Positions 16,497 to 26,071 of a DNA stretch of 64,000 bases are shown piece after piece (within the stretch, counting starts at the first letter, position 1; each line of letters opens with the position of its first letter). The stretch is from VXOZ01 sp965220045. Lineage in GTDB: Bacteria; Chloroflexota; UBA11872; VXOZ01. The notes beneath the pieces are model-generated. The model was given only the letters and a program-made list of their open reading frames with translations. It was not told the origin of the DNA and searched no databases. The position numbers were made by a program, and so were the translations under genes. The stretch is taken from the NCBI GenBank assembly GCA_965220045.1, contig OZ244803.1, forward strand, positions 2,542,001-2,606,000, in the 5' to 3' direction.

Positions 16497-18239
16497 ATGG
16501 CTGCAGTAAACGTCAACGAGAACGTCCGCTATGAACCGGATGAGAATCCTCCCCGCTTAGTTACCATTGGCTCCGGCATTCAAGCGGCGATTCTGATCCT
16601 GGCGCCGGTCGTCCTGACCGTCGTCATCGTTTCGCGGATTGCCGGGCAGTCTGTGGAATTCTTGGCCTGGGCCGTATTCGCCGCCTTGCTCATCAGCGGC
16701 TCAACGACCGTGTTGCAGGCCGTGCGTGTCGGGCGGTTTGGGTCGGGCCACGTGCTCATGATGGGCACGTCGGGGGCGTTCATTGCCGTCTGCGCGGCGG
16801 CGCTCGAGTTGGCCGGACCGGCGACCATGGCGAGCCTCATCGTCATTTCAGCGCTCTTCCAGTTTCTCTTGGCGGCGCGTCTCTCTTGGCTGCGCCGCAT
16901 ATTCACACCGATAGTCACCGGCACCGTGATCATGTTGATCGCGGCCACGGTGATGCCCATCGTCTTTGATACGCTCAGCGACGTGCCCGAGGGATCACCG
17001 CCGACTGCCGCACCGGTGGCAGCCCTGGTTACGATAGTGATTGTGGCGGCCATGGTAGTGCGCGCGCCGCCGGCCTGGCGGCTGTGGTCGCCGATCATCG
17101 CCATTGCCGCGGGCTGCATCGTGTCTATCCCGTACGGCATCTACGAGTTCCAGCCAGTGCTGGACGCGCCGTGGGTCGGCATACCTTTCGACGGGTGGCC
17201 GGGGTTTGACGTGACGCCCGGCATCGAGTTCTGGGCGCTTCTGCCCGCCTTCATCGTGGTCACCCTGGTGGGCGCCATCGAGACCATCGGCGACGGCGTG
17301 GCAATCCAGCGCGTCTCCCGCCGCAATCCGCGTGCCACGGACTTTCGCGTCGTGCAAGGCGCGCTCAATGCCGACGGCGTGGGCAATCTGCTGTCCGGAC
17401 TCCTGGGCACCGTGCCGAACACCACCTACTCCTCCAGCATCTCTCTGGCCGAGGTTACCGGTGTCGCCGCGCGGCGCGTGGGTGTCGTCATCGGCGTGGT
17501 TTTCGTCATCTTGGCGTTCTTCCCCAAAGTTGCCGCCTTGCTCATCGCTATTCCGCCCCCCGTGGCAGCGGCCTATATTACCGTGCTCGTCGTCTTGCTC
17601 TTCGTGCAAGGTATGCGGATCGTCATCAATGACGGCATGGACCACCGCAAAGCGATCGTTGTCGGCTTGGCATTCTGGATCGGCGCGGGCTTTCAAAGCG
17701 GCTGGATCTTCCACGATATTCTGGGTGAAGGCTTCATAGGCGTGCTGCTCAGCAACGGCATGACGGCGGGGGCTATTGTTGCCATCATCGTCATGATCTT
17801 CATCGAGCTCACCCGCCCACGGCGCAGGCGGCTGCAAACGGACCTGGAGAGCGGCGCGTTGCCCAAGATCGAGCAAATGCTACTCGCCGTTGCGGCCAAC
17901 CGCGGCTGGAATGACGCTTCGGCGGAACGGCTCACTTCCGCGGGTGAAGAGACGCTGGCCATTCTGCTGCAAGAGAGTGGCGCGGACCCGGCAGACAGCG
18001 CGGGCCGGCAACTGACCCTCATTGCGCGAGTGGAGGGCGATACGGCAGAGCTTGAGTTCGTTACCTCTCTGGAAGGCGAGAACCTGGAAGACCATCTCGT
18101 CTATCTCAACGAACTGCCGCCGATGCCCGACGAGCGCGAAGTCTCCTTCCGCCTGCTCTGGCACTACGCGTCCTCTGTCCGGCATCAGAAGTACCACGGC
18201 CTGGACATCATTACGGTGACCGTTGAGGGTTCGCGCTAG
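16497..18239 (+). CDS. NCS2-family (uracil/xanthine) permease with extra C-terminal domain
   Basis: A 580-residue protein. Residues about 25-425 form the NCS2/SLC23 membrane core with roughly 12-14 spans; ALLPAFIVVTLVGAIETIGDGVAIQ is the substrate-site helix with the conserved Glu, and GNLLSGLLGTVPNTTYSSSISL is the second signature. These proteins import nucleobases, urate or related compounds with H+ or Na+. After the last span, residues about 435-580 form a soluble domain (PKIEQMLLAVAANRGWN...LTLIARVEGDTAELEFVTS...HGLDIITVTVEG) that normal NCS2 permeases lack; it vaguely recalls an anti-sigma/HATPase fold. GTGAGG sits six bases before ATG 16497. Confidence 0.85.
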   Translation: MAAVNVNENVRYEPDENPPRLVTIGSGIQAAILILAPVVLTVVIVSRIAGQSVEFLAWAVFAALLISGSTTVLQAVRVGRFGSGHVLMMGTSGAFIAVCAAALELAGPATMASLIVISALFQFLLAARLSWLRRIFTPIVTGTVIMLIAATVMPIVFDTLSDVPEGSPPTAAPVAALVTIVIVAAMVVRAPPAWRLWSPIIAIAAGCIVSIPYGIYEFQPVLDAPWVGIPFDGWPGFDVTPGIEFWALLPAFIVVTLVGAIETIGDGVAIQRVSRRNPRATDFRVVQGALNADGVGNLLSGLLGTVPNTTYSSSISLAEVTGVAARRVGVVIGVVFVILAFFPKVAALLIAIPPPVAAAYITVLVVLLFVQGMRIVINDGMDHRKAIVVGLAFWIGAGFQSGWIFHDILGEGFIGVLLSNGMTAGAIVAIIVMIFIELTRPRRRRLQTDLESGALPKIEQMLLAVAANRGWNDASAERLTSAGEETLAILLQESGADPADSAGRQLTLIARVEGDTAELEFVTSLEGENLEDHLVYLNELPPMPDEREVSFRLLWHYASSVRHQKYHGLDIITVTVEGSR

Positions 18240-18341
18240 AGGCTCCGTCCAGGGACGTTCGCTCTGTTCGCACTTGGCGCAGTTAGTTGGCGTCTCGTTA
18301 CGCCTCCGTAAGTTACCTTGCCTGACAGGCCCGGCTTAGCG

Positions 18342-18914
18342 ATGGCAATTCAGATTGTCGAACAGTCCGCCGACCGGTTAAGCAGCTACGGAGAGATACC
18401 CATTGCGTTCACGGTTGAGTCCAAGTACCAGGTGGCTGCACATGTACCGGGAGAATCCACTTGGAGACTGACCGAGGAGCGCGTGAAACACCCGTACGTG
18501 AAGGACTACGACGCAGGCGGTGAACGCCCGCTGCGGTGGGCGCAGCAATGGGATCTCACCAATTGGGTAGTCCTGGCAGCCCTACGGGACTCGGCACGAC
18601 TTGGCGGCGCTGTCGTCGCCTGGAACACGCCCGGTGTGAACATGCTGGAGGAGCGCGACGACTTAGCGGTGCTTTGGGACCTGCGCGTACATCCGGACCA
18701 CCGCCGCAGGGGTGTGGGTCAGCGACTTTTTGAAAGTGCCGCCGCGTGGGCGCGCGCCAAGGGTTGCCGGCAACTCAAGGTAGAGACGCAGAATACCAAC
18801 GTGCCGGCCTGCACGTTCTACGCGAAGCAGGGCTGCTATCTCGGAGCCGTATACCCTGGAGCATATCCGGAGTACCCCGATGAAGTACAACTCCTGTGGT
18901 ACCTGGACTTGTGA
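18342..18914 (+). CDS. GNAT-family N-acetyltransferase
   Basis: A 190-residue acyltransferase. The acetyl-CoA pyrophosphate-binding motif A is LWDLRVHPDHRRRGVGQRLFESAAAWA near residues 125-150, followed by LKVETQNTNVPACTFYAKQGC, where the Tyr is the usual general-acid position. An N-terminal acceptor-binding half of about 100 residues precedes it. The overall layout recalls streptothricin acetyltransferase-like GNATs, but the acceptor is not predictable. ATG 18342 lacks a strong ribosome site; an in-frame start at 18318 exists. It is transcribed in the direction of the NCS2 permease. Confidence 0.82.
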   Translation: MAIQIVEQSADRLSSYGEIPIAFTVESKYQVAAHVPGESTWRLTEERVKHPYVKDYDAGGERPLRWAQQWDLTNWVVLAALRDSARLGGAVVAWNTPGVNMLEERDDLAVLWDLRVHPDHRRRGVGQRLFESAAAWARAKGCRQLKVETQNTNVPACTFYAKQGCYLGAVYPGAYPEYPDEVQLLWYLDL

Positions 18915-19072
18915 CGCCCATCGTATGCGCTATTGGCTCTGCCGCTGCACTCTGGCTTCAGCCTTGGTCTCAGCGCGAGAATCGGGAATTCCGGCAATTG
19001 CAGGCTTGGCAGCGTTACAACGGCGTGGCTAATGAGGACCTGCCCATACTCCGGTAAGCCGGATTGCGATTC

Positions 19073-19609
19073 CTACGCTTCACCGGTTAAGTCGGCAATG
19101 TCCCGCCAACCGTAGGACACCTCGATAAGGTCCGTTTCGCCGATGGTGATGGTCTTTTCAGTGAGATACGTCCCGCCCAACGACTCATAGAACCGGCGCG
19201 CCGAGGTGTTATCCTTCAGTACCCACAACAAGAAGGCGTCGAATCCCGCCTTGCGCAGACGCCGCGCCGCAGTGGTGAAGAGACGGCGACCGGCCCCCTG
19301 GCCCTGGTATGCCTGCAAGACGTAGATAGCGAAGATCTCCCCACGGTATGTCGGGTCGCCTTCCCGCTCCGGCGCTCCATACGCAAAGCCGACGACCTCA
19401 CCCTGGGCGGTCTCAGCTACCAGCAAGCTGGCATCCGGACGGCCAGCCGCCATGGCAGCGCTCCAAACCGCTTCGCTATTGGCATACTGCAGGCCGGCCA
19501 GGAATTCGTCCGGCAGTATGCCAGCGTAAGCGGTGCGCCACGTATCCACGTGCACCCGCGCAATGGCAGCGGCGTCCCCAGAAACGGCTTCTCGTACGCG
19601 AATTCTCAC
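19073..19609 (-). CDS. GNAT-family N-acetyltransferase (RimI-like)
   Basis: A 178-residue GNAT. It opens IRVREAVSGDAAAIARVHVDTWRTAYAGILPDEFL, the common start of this subgroup, and carries motif A as IFAIYVLQAYQGQGAGRRLFTTAARRL, then FLLWVLKDNTSARRFYESLGG. It transfers acetyl from acetyl-CoA to an amine, protein or small molecule; the acceptor is unknown. It is unrelated in detail to the GNAT just upstream and faces it convergently. A composite R2 element lies behind its start. Confidence 0.85.
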   Translation of the reverse strand: MRIRVREAVSGDAAAIARVHVDTWRTAYAGILPDEFLAGLQYANSEAVWSAAMAAGRPDASLLVAETAQGEVVGFAYGAPEREGDPTYRGEIFAIYVLQAYQGQGAGRRLFTTAARRLRKAGFDAFLLWVLKDNTSARRFYESLGGTYLTEKTITIGETDLIEVSYGWRDIADLTGEA

Positions 19610-19694
19610 TTTGCTTGCCAGTCGCCCTTCTCGGAGAACTTTGCATAGCTTAGCCCTGCGGATTAGGAGGCACCCCCTCTCCCGTCAAGGAGTC

Positions 19695-19918
19695 CTTTGC
19701 ATAACCCTCAAACGAAGCGAATGTATTCCCTCTCCCTCGAGGGAGAGGGCTAGGGTGAGGGTGATTCTGCCGAGTCTTGGTGGCATTCTCATACGTTAAG
19801 TGCTGATACGTACCGTTCTTAGCGAGATGACAAAGAGTAAGCAATAGGACCCCCTCACCCCGACCCTCTCCCCAGGGAGAGGGAACAATCCGCGCCCTTT
19901 GTCCAAAGTTACGCAAAG
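19695..19918. mobile_element. MITE-like element containing two R2 palindromes
   Basis: CTTTGCATAACCCT at 19695-19708 is mirrored by AAGTTACGCAAAG at 19906-19918, close to the 14-bp inverted ends of the element at 60424-60552. Inside are a perfect R2 palindrome (19728-19749) and a second, slightly altered one (19864-19883). There is no room for a transposase, so it would be non-autonomous. The right end lies a few bases beyond the stop codon of the alpha-2-macroglobulin gene. Confidence 0.55.
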
Positions 19919-19923
19919 GTTTC

Positions 19924-22900
19924 CTACTCGGTCACGGTCAGCGCGCCACCCAGCGTCTCGCCGCGCTGCTCCGGCCGGTAGTAGGAGTACACCTGGGAGA
20001 CGACCTCTTTCGCGCGCACGGGGTACTTGGCGCGCGCCTGGAAGGCAAAGGCGAGGGTCTGACCGGCCTGCAAGTTGTCGATGTAGAGAATCACCTTGCG
20101 GCCGGCGATCTCGAACCGCTTGAACAAGGGGTCTGCTTCGATGAGGGCCGCCACCGTCTCGCGCACCGGCTCGAAGCCCGTGGGTACGGCGATGTCCAGC
20201 ACCACCATGCCGGCCTCGATCTCCTCCGGCGGGTTGAAGGTGACGCTGGTGTTCACCGTGATGAGGTCGTCAACCTCCACGCTCTCGGTGCCGTAGTCCA
20301 CGGTGATCTCGAACACGTCCGGTATCTCGGTTTCGCGGTCGGGCACGTTGTAACGCAGGACCGATTGCAGAACCACCGTGCCCCTGCCCTCGGAAGTGAT
20401 GACCAGCTCGCTACCAAGCGGCACCTGCACGATTTGCAGCACGTCGGCGTTTTCCGGCGTAATGCGCACCTCTTTACGCCAGTCGCCGCTTGCCATGGTA
20501 ACGGTCAATTCCACGTCGGCGCGCACCCTAGTCGAATACGCCGCGAGCGCTTGCAGGCTGACAACCGTATCCTGCGTGGAGCCGAACCCGCCGTAGGCAT
20601 TCCGCTGCATGGCAAGCCACTTGGCCGCTTGCGACGCGTTGGCCAGATCGTCGTTCGCCATAAGCGCCAGCAGGGCATAGCCCGTCGTCTCGATGGCGGC
20701 GCTCTGGAAGCCGCTGCCGCCGGGCCAGTAGAGCGCGCCGTTGGCGTCCTCTTCAGCCATGGTCATGAGCGTGGCGTGGGCCTCTGCTGCCAGCGCGCTA
20801 TCGGCAATTGCCAGCGCATACGCGACAATCGCCATGGTATAGGGATCCTCTATGCCCTCCAGCCTGCCTTCCAAGTATTGGATCGCAGGCAGGGCCCCGT
20901 AAGAAGCTCCGACGCCGGGACCGGCTTCCAAGAGAGCTATCGCCACGTAGGCCGTCAGGGCATCGCGCCCGTGCAGACCGCCCAATAACTCTTGGTGGTG
21001 GAGGAAGCCGACGTTCTCGAACGAGCCGTCACTGAGCTGGTGTTCTGCTATCCAATACGCCGCGGCTTCAAGCACTGCCGGGTCGACGTAGATAATCTCT
21101 TGCGACTCGGCAAACGTCTTGAGCACGAACGCCGTTAGCCACAGGCTGCCCTCGGCATCGCTGTCGCCGAAGGCGGAGAAGCTGCCGTCGCGTCGCTGGT
21201 ACGTCATCTCGCGCTGATAGCCGACCAGCATGAGGTGTTCGGCTTTAGCCATGATTTCGGGCTTGAGTTGATCGGTCTCCTTCAGGTACCGCGTGACGAA
21301 CACGTTTGGCGCGAAGAGAATCATATTCTGCTCGCCGCAGCCAAACGGCATCTGCAGCAGTTGATCGAGACCCTCGATGCTCTGGGTCATCAGGCTGCCG
21401 GTGAGAGCCACGTACGCGCGGCCGGAACCCGCGATGGCGTCGGGCGGCAGGTAGGGCAGAAATTCGTGCCGGAAGACGCCCGACAGGAGATGGTTGCCGA
21501 CGACCTCAACCGGGATGCCCTCAGGCTCCACCCGCAGGTTCCTGATGACGGCGTCGGCGGTCTCGGTGCTGCGGGCCGTGATCTTGATGGGGTTGTTCCC
21601 AAGCCCTGTGGGGCGGACCATGAACTCTACCCCGCCGATGTCTTTGGCACCGACCGTAACGGTCTTGAGCGGTTCGTCGAGCAGGTCGTACCACTCGGCT
21701 TTCTCGATCTCCACAAAGAACTCCTGAGCATTCTCACGGTAATTGAAAAGCGCAATCTTGACCGGTAGTTCTTCGCCCCGTATTGCCGAGACCGGCAGGT
21801 CCACGGTCAGGAAGAACGGCTGAAAGACGCGCAACGTGCTCTCGCCCATGCCCAAACCGTGTTCTTTCGACATACCGACGCCGCGCAGCACCCACGTGGT
21901 GATGCTGTCGGGCGCTTCTACCGGCAACACGGCGCGGCCGTCCGCGTCGGTATGGACGTCCTGCCAAATCCACGTCTCGGGGAAGAACTGGCGCACGCGC
22001 TGGACTTCCGCGAGACTTTCAGGTGCAGCCCGTTCCAGCATCTCAGCCGCGGGAGCAGCTTCCATCGCTTCTGCCTCCGCCACCACCATGCCTGCCCCTC
22101 CGGCGGCAAAACCCATGATCACGGCGTTGAGAAAGTCCTCAAGCGTTGGCGGCGGTGGCGGACGAATCAATTGCTCGCTTGCCGGTACGTCTTTGTTGGT
22201 CAAAACGACCGTCCCCGCGGCAGCAAACGTCTCAAGAGCGCCCCGCGTGTCGATAGTATCGGCGATATACGTCTCGTGAAGTTCCACCTGCGGTTGCTGG
22301 TAGAGCCGTTCCAACTCGTTGAAAACCTGCTGGAGATTGAGCCGGTTCTCGGCCAGAATGAATACCGATCTGTCCACGGCTACGAGCCCCACGCGCGATG
22401 CGCCTTGCGTTTGGACATTCACGTCCACCGGGTCGCCCGGCCGCACCTCTGCCGCGCTGAAGCCGACCTCCACGTCGTGGGCATACGCCGCCTCCACGCT
22501 AAAGGGCAGGTAGTCGGCGGCGATCTCATTGTTCGGCAGAATCTGATAGACCAGAATGCGTGACGACGGCGCCATGAGCTCCGTTGCCGTGAATGAGATA
22601 TCGGGGCTGGAACTCACGTCCGTGAAGACCACCGCGCCTCTGGAGAGGACTTCGTAGTAGAAGTTGCGCGCCTCACGCGTGGAGTGGACACGGAACTGCA
22701 CGGTGTCGCCCACCGCAATGTTGCCCGCGGTCACCTGCTCCACGTGAATGAAGGTGTCGGTAGGCGAGTGGCCCGCCTCTAAAGCAAGCGACGTGTACGA
22801 ATCCCCACTTTGCGCCTGCAGCGTGAGCGCGGCGGCATACGCGGGGGCAGTCACCCGAACAACGGCTTTGCCGTCCGCGGTAGCGACTTCAAGGGTCTCC

Positions 22901-24129
22901 GTCAGGGCTTCCTGAAATGCCTGGTTCAAGTACGTGATCGTGACACTCACGTCGGCGTCCACCGGCGTGCCGTCAGGCTCCTGGGCAACGATGAGATAGC
23001 TCATGGGCAGGCAGGGCTTCAAAATGCGGCTTTCCGGAATTACCCTAAGCGTCGCGGGCGCTGCGCTCACGGTGAGTAGTTTCGACGTCTGCTGCTCGTA
23101 GCCGGTGCTCTGCTCGCGGATGGTCACGTCGAGTTGGACGTTGCCTTGGCCGCCGGCCTGGGGGACACCCGCCACGAAGCGCACCGGCGGCAACTCAAAT
23201 TCAGCCTCACCGTCAATTGGGCCGCTAAAGCGGGCGTACTCTTCCCACTGCCCGACGTACCGCGAGGCAATGATTTCAACCTCGCCCACCACCGGCTTGC
23301 CGAACGCATACTCGCCCGTAACCGTGCCGGTAATCGGATCGCTCGCCAGTATCCAATCGCTCGCGGTGGTGATTCCAACTTCATACTTGGGCAGCACGTA
23401 GCGCTCCACGCGCACGTCGAGTTGGGTCCGTTGGTCGCCCGCGAACGCGGTGAGCTTCCAGACGCCCAGGTTCGGCTCAACCGAGAGCGGCACGTCGAGC
23501 GTCACCATGCCGTAATCGTCGGTCTCGACCTCTTTGCGAAAGACTTTGGTGCCTTTGGCGTCCTGGAATTCGATGGTTGCCGCTGAGGGCCAGGGTTTGA
23601 GGGCCGCGTCCAGAGTCATCAGACGGACGTGGACGGTTTGGCCGGGTTGGTAGATGGGCTTGTCCGTTTCGACGAAGAGGAGCAGACCGTCTACGACCTC
23701 GACGCGCGCACTGCTAACTTCCTGTACACCATCAACCCGCACCCGGACTTCGTGACTCCCGCCGCCGTGTAGCGGTACCGGCAGCGCCACGTTCGCCGTG
23801 CCTACCACTGCGGCCGCAACGGCTTGCACCACGGTGCCGCCACGCAGGAGCGAGACCGTCACGTCCCCGGCGGCGGGTCGGTCGCCGTTGAAGAGGGAAA
23901 CTGAGATTTGTTCGCTGTAACCCCGGCGGAGCGTCTTCGGCACGACGGCGATGTAGCTATCGGGCTGAAGGGTGGGGTCTATGGTGTCTGCCTGTGACGC
24001 GCCGTCACCTGCCTTTATCTCTGACGGACACTCCTTGTCAAGATAGAGGATCTCCTGCGGGCCGTCGCCGCAGCCTACGAGCACCACCATGAGAACCGCC
24101 AGAAGTGTGAAGGTGCAGAATTTCCTCAT
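19924..24129 (-). CDS. Alpha-2-macroglobulin lipoprotein with thioester
   Basis: A 1401-residue secreted lipoprotein. The signal peptide ends in LVGC (Cys20). MG-type beta domains follow, including LLLFVETDKPIYQPGQTVHVRLM near 150. A low-complexity Pro/Ala/Glu stretch at about 640-700 occupies the bait-region position. Then come FPETWIWQDVHTDADGRAVL and ITTWVLRG typical of the A2M domain, the thioester GCGEQN (Cys931-Gln934), an alpha/alpha-toroid complement-like domain, and a C-terminal receptor-binding-type domain with VLDIAVPTGFEPV and SYYRPE. A2Ms trap proteases after bait cleavage. Length and domain order resemble metazoan members more than the longer pbpC-linked bacterial type. TAGGAG precedes the ATG. 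Confidence 0.93.
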   Translation of the reverse strand: MRKFCTFTLLAVLMVVLVGCGDGPQEILYLDKECPSEIKAGDGASQADTIDPTLQPDSYIAVVPKTLRRGYSEQISVSLFNGDRPAAGDVTVSLLRGGTVVQAVAAAVVGTANVALPVPLHGGGSHEVRVRVDGVQEVSSARVEVVDGLLLFVETDKPIYQPGQTVHVRLMTLDAALKPWPSAATIEFQDAKGTKVFRKEVETDDYGMVTLDVPLSVEPNLGVWKLTAFAGDQRTQLDVRVERYVLPKYEVGITTASDWILASDPITGTVTGEYAFGKPVVGEVEIIASRYVGQWEEYARFSGPIDGEAEFELPPVRFVAGVPQAGGQGNVQLDVTIREQSTGYEQQTSKLLTVSAAPATLRVIPESRILKPCLPMSYLIVAQEPDGTPVDADVSVTITYLNQAFQEALTETLEVATADGKAVVRVTAPAYAAALTLQAQSGDSYTSLALEAGHSPTDTFIHVEQVTAGNIAVGDTVQFRVHSTREARNFYYEVLSRGAVVFTDVSSSPDISFTATELMAPSSRILVYQILPNNEIAADYLPFSVEAAYAHDVEVGFSAAEVRPGDPVDVNVQTQGASRVGLVAVDRSVFILAENRLNLQQVFNELERLYQQPQVELHETYIADTIDTRGALETFAAAGTVVLTNKDVPASEQLIRPPPPPTLEDFLNAVIMGFAAGGAGMVVAEAEAMEAAPAAEMLERAAPESLAEVQRVRQFFPETWIWQDVHTDADGRAVLPVEAPDSITTWVLRGVGMSKEHGLGMGESTLRVFQPFFLTVDLPVSAIRGEELPVKIALFNYRENAQEFFVEIEKAEWYDLLDEPLKTVTVGAKDIGGVEFMVRPTGLGNNPIKITARSTETADAVIRNLRVEPEGIPVEVVGNHLLSGVFRHEFLPYLPPDAIAGSGRAYVALTGSLMTQSIEGLDQLLQMPFGCGEQNMILFAPNVFVTRYLKETDQLKPEIMAKAEHLMLVGYQREMTYQRRDGSFSAFGDSDAEGSLWLTAFVLKTFAESQEIIYVDPAVLEAAAYWIAEHQLSDGSFENVGFLHHQELLGGLHGRDALTAYVAIALLEAGPGVGASYGALPAIQYLEGRLEGIEDPYTMAIVAYALAIADSALAAEAHATLMTMAEEDANGALYWPGGSGFQSAAIETTGYALLALMANDDLANASQAAKWLAMQRNAYGGFGSTQDTVVSLQALAAYSTRVRADVELTVTMASGDWRKEVRITPENADVLQIVQVPLGSELVITSEGRGTVVLQSVLRYNVPDRETEIPDVFEITVDYGTESVEVDDLITVNTSVTFNPPEEIEAGMVVLDIAVPTGFEPVRETVAALIEADPLFKRFEIAGRKVILYIDNLQAGQTLAFAFQARAKYPVRAKEVVSQVYSYYRPEQRGETLGGALTVTE

Positions 24130-24454
24130 CGCGCGTCAACTCCTAAACCGCAGTGAGTTCTATTCGGCCAGTCGCAGGAAGAGACTTCGATAGGCAATTT
24201 GAACGCCGGAGGAACGTCTTGGCGTCCCAAAGCGCCGCAAAGGCTTGCCAAGTATTTCGAATTGTAGCCAGAGGCGGGTATTCGGCGCAAATGCAACGAA
24301 CGATGCGTGACACTACGGAGACTGGGCGTTTCACAGTAGTGGCTTAGAAATTCTTGCGCGGCTGAACCTCGCGCCGCACCGTGTCTCTGGAGCGGTTGAT
24401 CGCGCAGGTGTGTCAGTATCGGCGCTGGTGGCGGCGCGTGGCTGAGCCGCAGTG
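24130..24454. other. Intergenic stretch without recognisable content
   Basis: Between the start of the alpha-2-macroglobulin gene and the end of the SulP gene. I see no gene, RNA or repeat here. It should hold the promoter of the macroglobulin gene, but no convincing -35/-10 pair was found. Confidence 0.4.
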
Positions 24455-26071
24455 TTACCGGTCTAGTAGCCGTTGCGCGATATCCTTGGCCTCGTCGAGG
24501 TCTTTTGCGAACTGATCGGCGGGCACGCGCTGCAAGACGTTGAGCGCCCGCAGGGCAAAGGCGGGCGGGCCGGTGAGGCCCATGATGATGTATTCGGTGT
24601 CTTCCGCGATAGCGCTATCGATCATCTGCTCGACCACCAGCGCGGCGCTGTCGTCGATGTAGACGGTGTCGGTGAAGTCGAGAATGACCACCTCGTGATC
24701 GCGAATGTCGATGCTGATCGTATTGATGAGCTTATTGGACGAGGCAACGGAGAAGCTGCCTCTGAGCGCCACCAGGCCGACGCGGGCCGAGAAAGCATCC
24801 CTTTCCTCATCGGTCTCCTCACTGCCAAAGAAGCTCAGGTCCAGCAGGGGCACCGAGACAACTCTGTCCAACTCAAGACGCTCGAACTGACGCGCGCTGG
24901 CCATACCGGCGGCGATGAGGCCGATAGCGACCGCTGTAACCAGGTCGACGAAGACCGTGAGACCCAGCGTAATCACCATCACCAGCAGATGCTCGCGCTG
25001 CACGCGGTGCAGGCGCGTGATAAACCGCCAGTCTATGATGTCCCAGCCGACCTTCATGAGAATGCCGGCGAGCACCGCGTGGGGGATAGCTTCCACATAT
25101 TTGCCGAGGCCCAATACGAGGGCCAGCAGGATCGCCGCCCGCAGCGCGCCGGAAACCTGCGTCTGCCCGCCGGCGCGGATGTTTACGACCGTGCCCATGG
25201 TAGCGCCCGCGCCGGGCAGGCCGCCAATCAGGCCGGCGATGGCGTTGCCAATGCCCTGGCCGATCAGCTCACGATTCGGGTTATGCCGGGTGCGGGTCAT
25301 GGCGTCGGCGATCAGGGAAGTAAGCAGACTATCGATGGAGCCGAGCAGGGCGAGGATCAGGGCGGGCTCGATGGCCCTTACGAGAATCCCGGCCGAAAAA
25401 GCCGGCATCTCGATCTGCGGGAGACCTGTCGGCACCTCTCCAATTACCGGCACATTGGTCAGCCACAGCACACCCAGCAGCGTGCCGGCGACGAGCGCCG
25501 CCAAGGTGGGAGGAAAGTATCTGCGCAGTTGCTGGGGCCAAAGTATGCCCACCACGAGGGTCACGGCGGCGATGGCGAGCGCGCTGAAATTCACATTGCT
25601 GATGGCACTCGGCCACGCCCGCACGGCCCCCAGCGGCCCGCCCGTGGCGCCCGCCGCACCAAGGAACGGCAGAGTCTGCAACAGCATGATGATAATGCCG
25701 ATGCCGGACATGAAACCGGAAATTACTGAGTACGGCGTGAAGGCCACGAAACGGCCGATCCGCATCACGCCGAGCGCAATCTGCAGCAGGCCCGCCATGA
25801 TGACGATGGTGAAGGCTTCGGGAAGCGTGTCCGCGTGGGTGGTGACGATGACGGCCATGGCCACCGCCATGGGCCCGGTGGGGCCGGAAATCTGCGACTT
25901 CGTGCCCCCAAAGACTGCCGCGAAGAACCCGACGGCAATTGCGCCGTAGATCCCCGCCAGCGCACCCAAGCCGGACGCCACGCCGAAGGCCAGCGATACC
26001 GGCAAGCCCACCACCGCGGCGGTGATGCCGCCAAAGACGTCCCCACGAAGTTTTTGAAGGTTGTACGTCAC
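24455..26071 (-). CDS. SulP-family anion transporter with STAS domain
   Basis: A 538-residue SulP/SLC26 transporter. The N-terminal core begins LRGDVFGGITAAVVGLPVSLAFGVASG and contains the signature FGGTKSQISGPTGPMAVAMAVIV; about 12-14 membrane spans follow up to residue 400. The C-terminal STAS domain runs from about 425 with VVILDFTDTVYIDDSAALVVEQMI, the conserved regulatory loop. Family members carry sulfate, bicarbonate or dicarboxylates; this sequence looks closest to BicA/sulfate-type bacterial proteins but the anion cannot be fixed. The start codon is GTG at 26071. No carbonic anhydrase gene is adjacent. Confidence 0.92.
   Translation of the reverse strand: MTYNLQKLRGDVFGGITAAVVGLPVSLAFGVASGLGALAGIYGAIAVGFFAAVFGGTKSQISGPTGPMAVAMAVIVTTHADTLPEAFTIVIMAGLLQIALGVMRIGRFVAFTPYSVISGFMSGIGIIIMLLQTLPFLGAAGATGGPLGAVRAWPSAISNVNFSALAIAAVTLVVGILWPQQLRRYFPPTLAALVAGTLLGVLWLTNVPVIGEVPTGLPQIEMPAFSAGILVRAIEPALILALLGSIDSLLTSLIADAMTRTRHNPNRELIGQGIGNAIAGLIGGLPGAGATMGTVVNIRAGGQTQVSGALRAAILLALVLGLGKYVEAIPHAVLAGILMKVGWDIIDWRFITRLHRVQREHLLVMVITLGLTVFVDLVTAVAIGLIAAGMASARQFERLELDRVVSVPLLDLSFFGSEETDEERDAFSARVGLVALRGSFSVASSNKLINTISIDIRDHEVVILDFTDTVYIDDSAALVVEQMIDSAIAEDTEYIIMGLTGPPAFALRALNVLQRVPADQFAKDLDEAKDIAQRLLDR

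Noticed and set aside
16995..17876. Long minus-strand frame inside the NCS2 gene
   Set aside because: His/Asp/Arg-rich shadow of a GC-rich membrane protein on the other strand.
24473..25729. Plus-strand frame of over 400 residues inside the SulP gene
   Set aside because: Shadow frame; the minus strand has clear SulP and STAS motifs.
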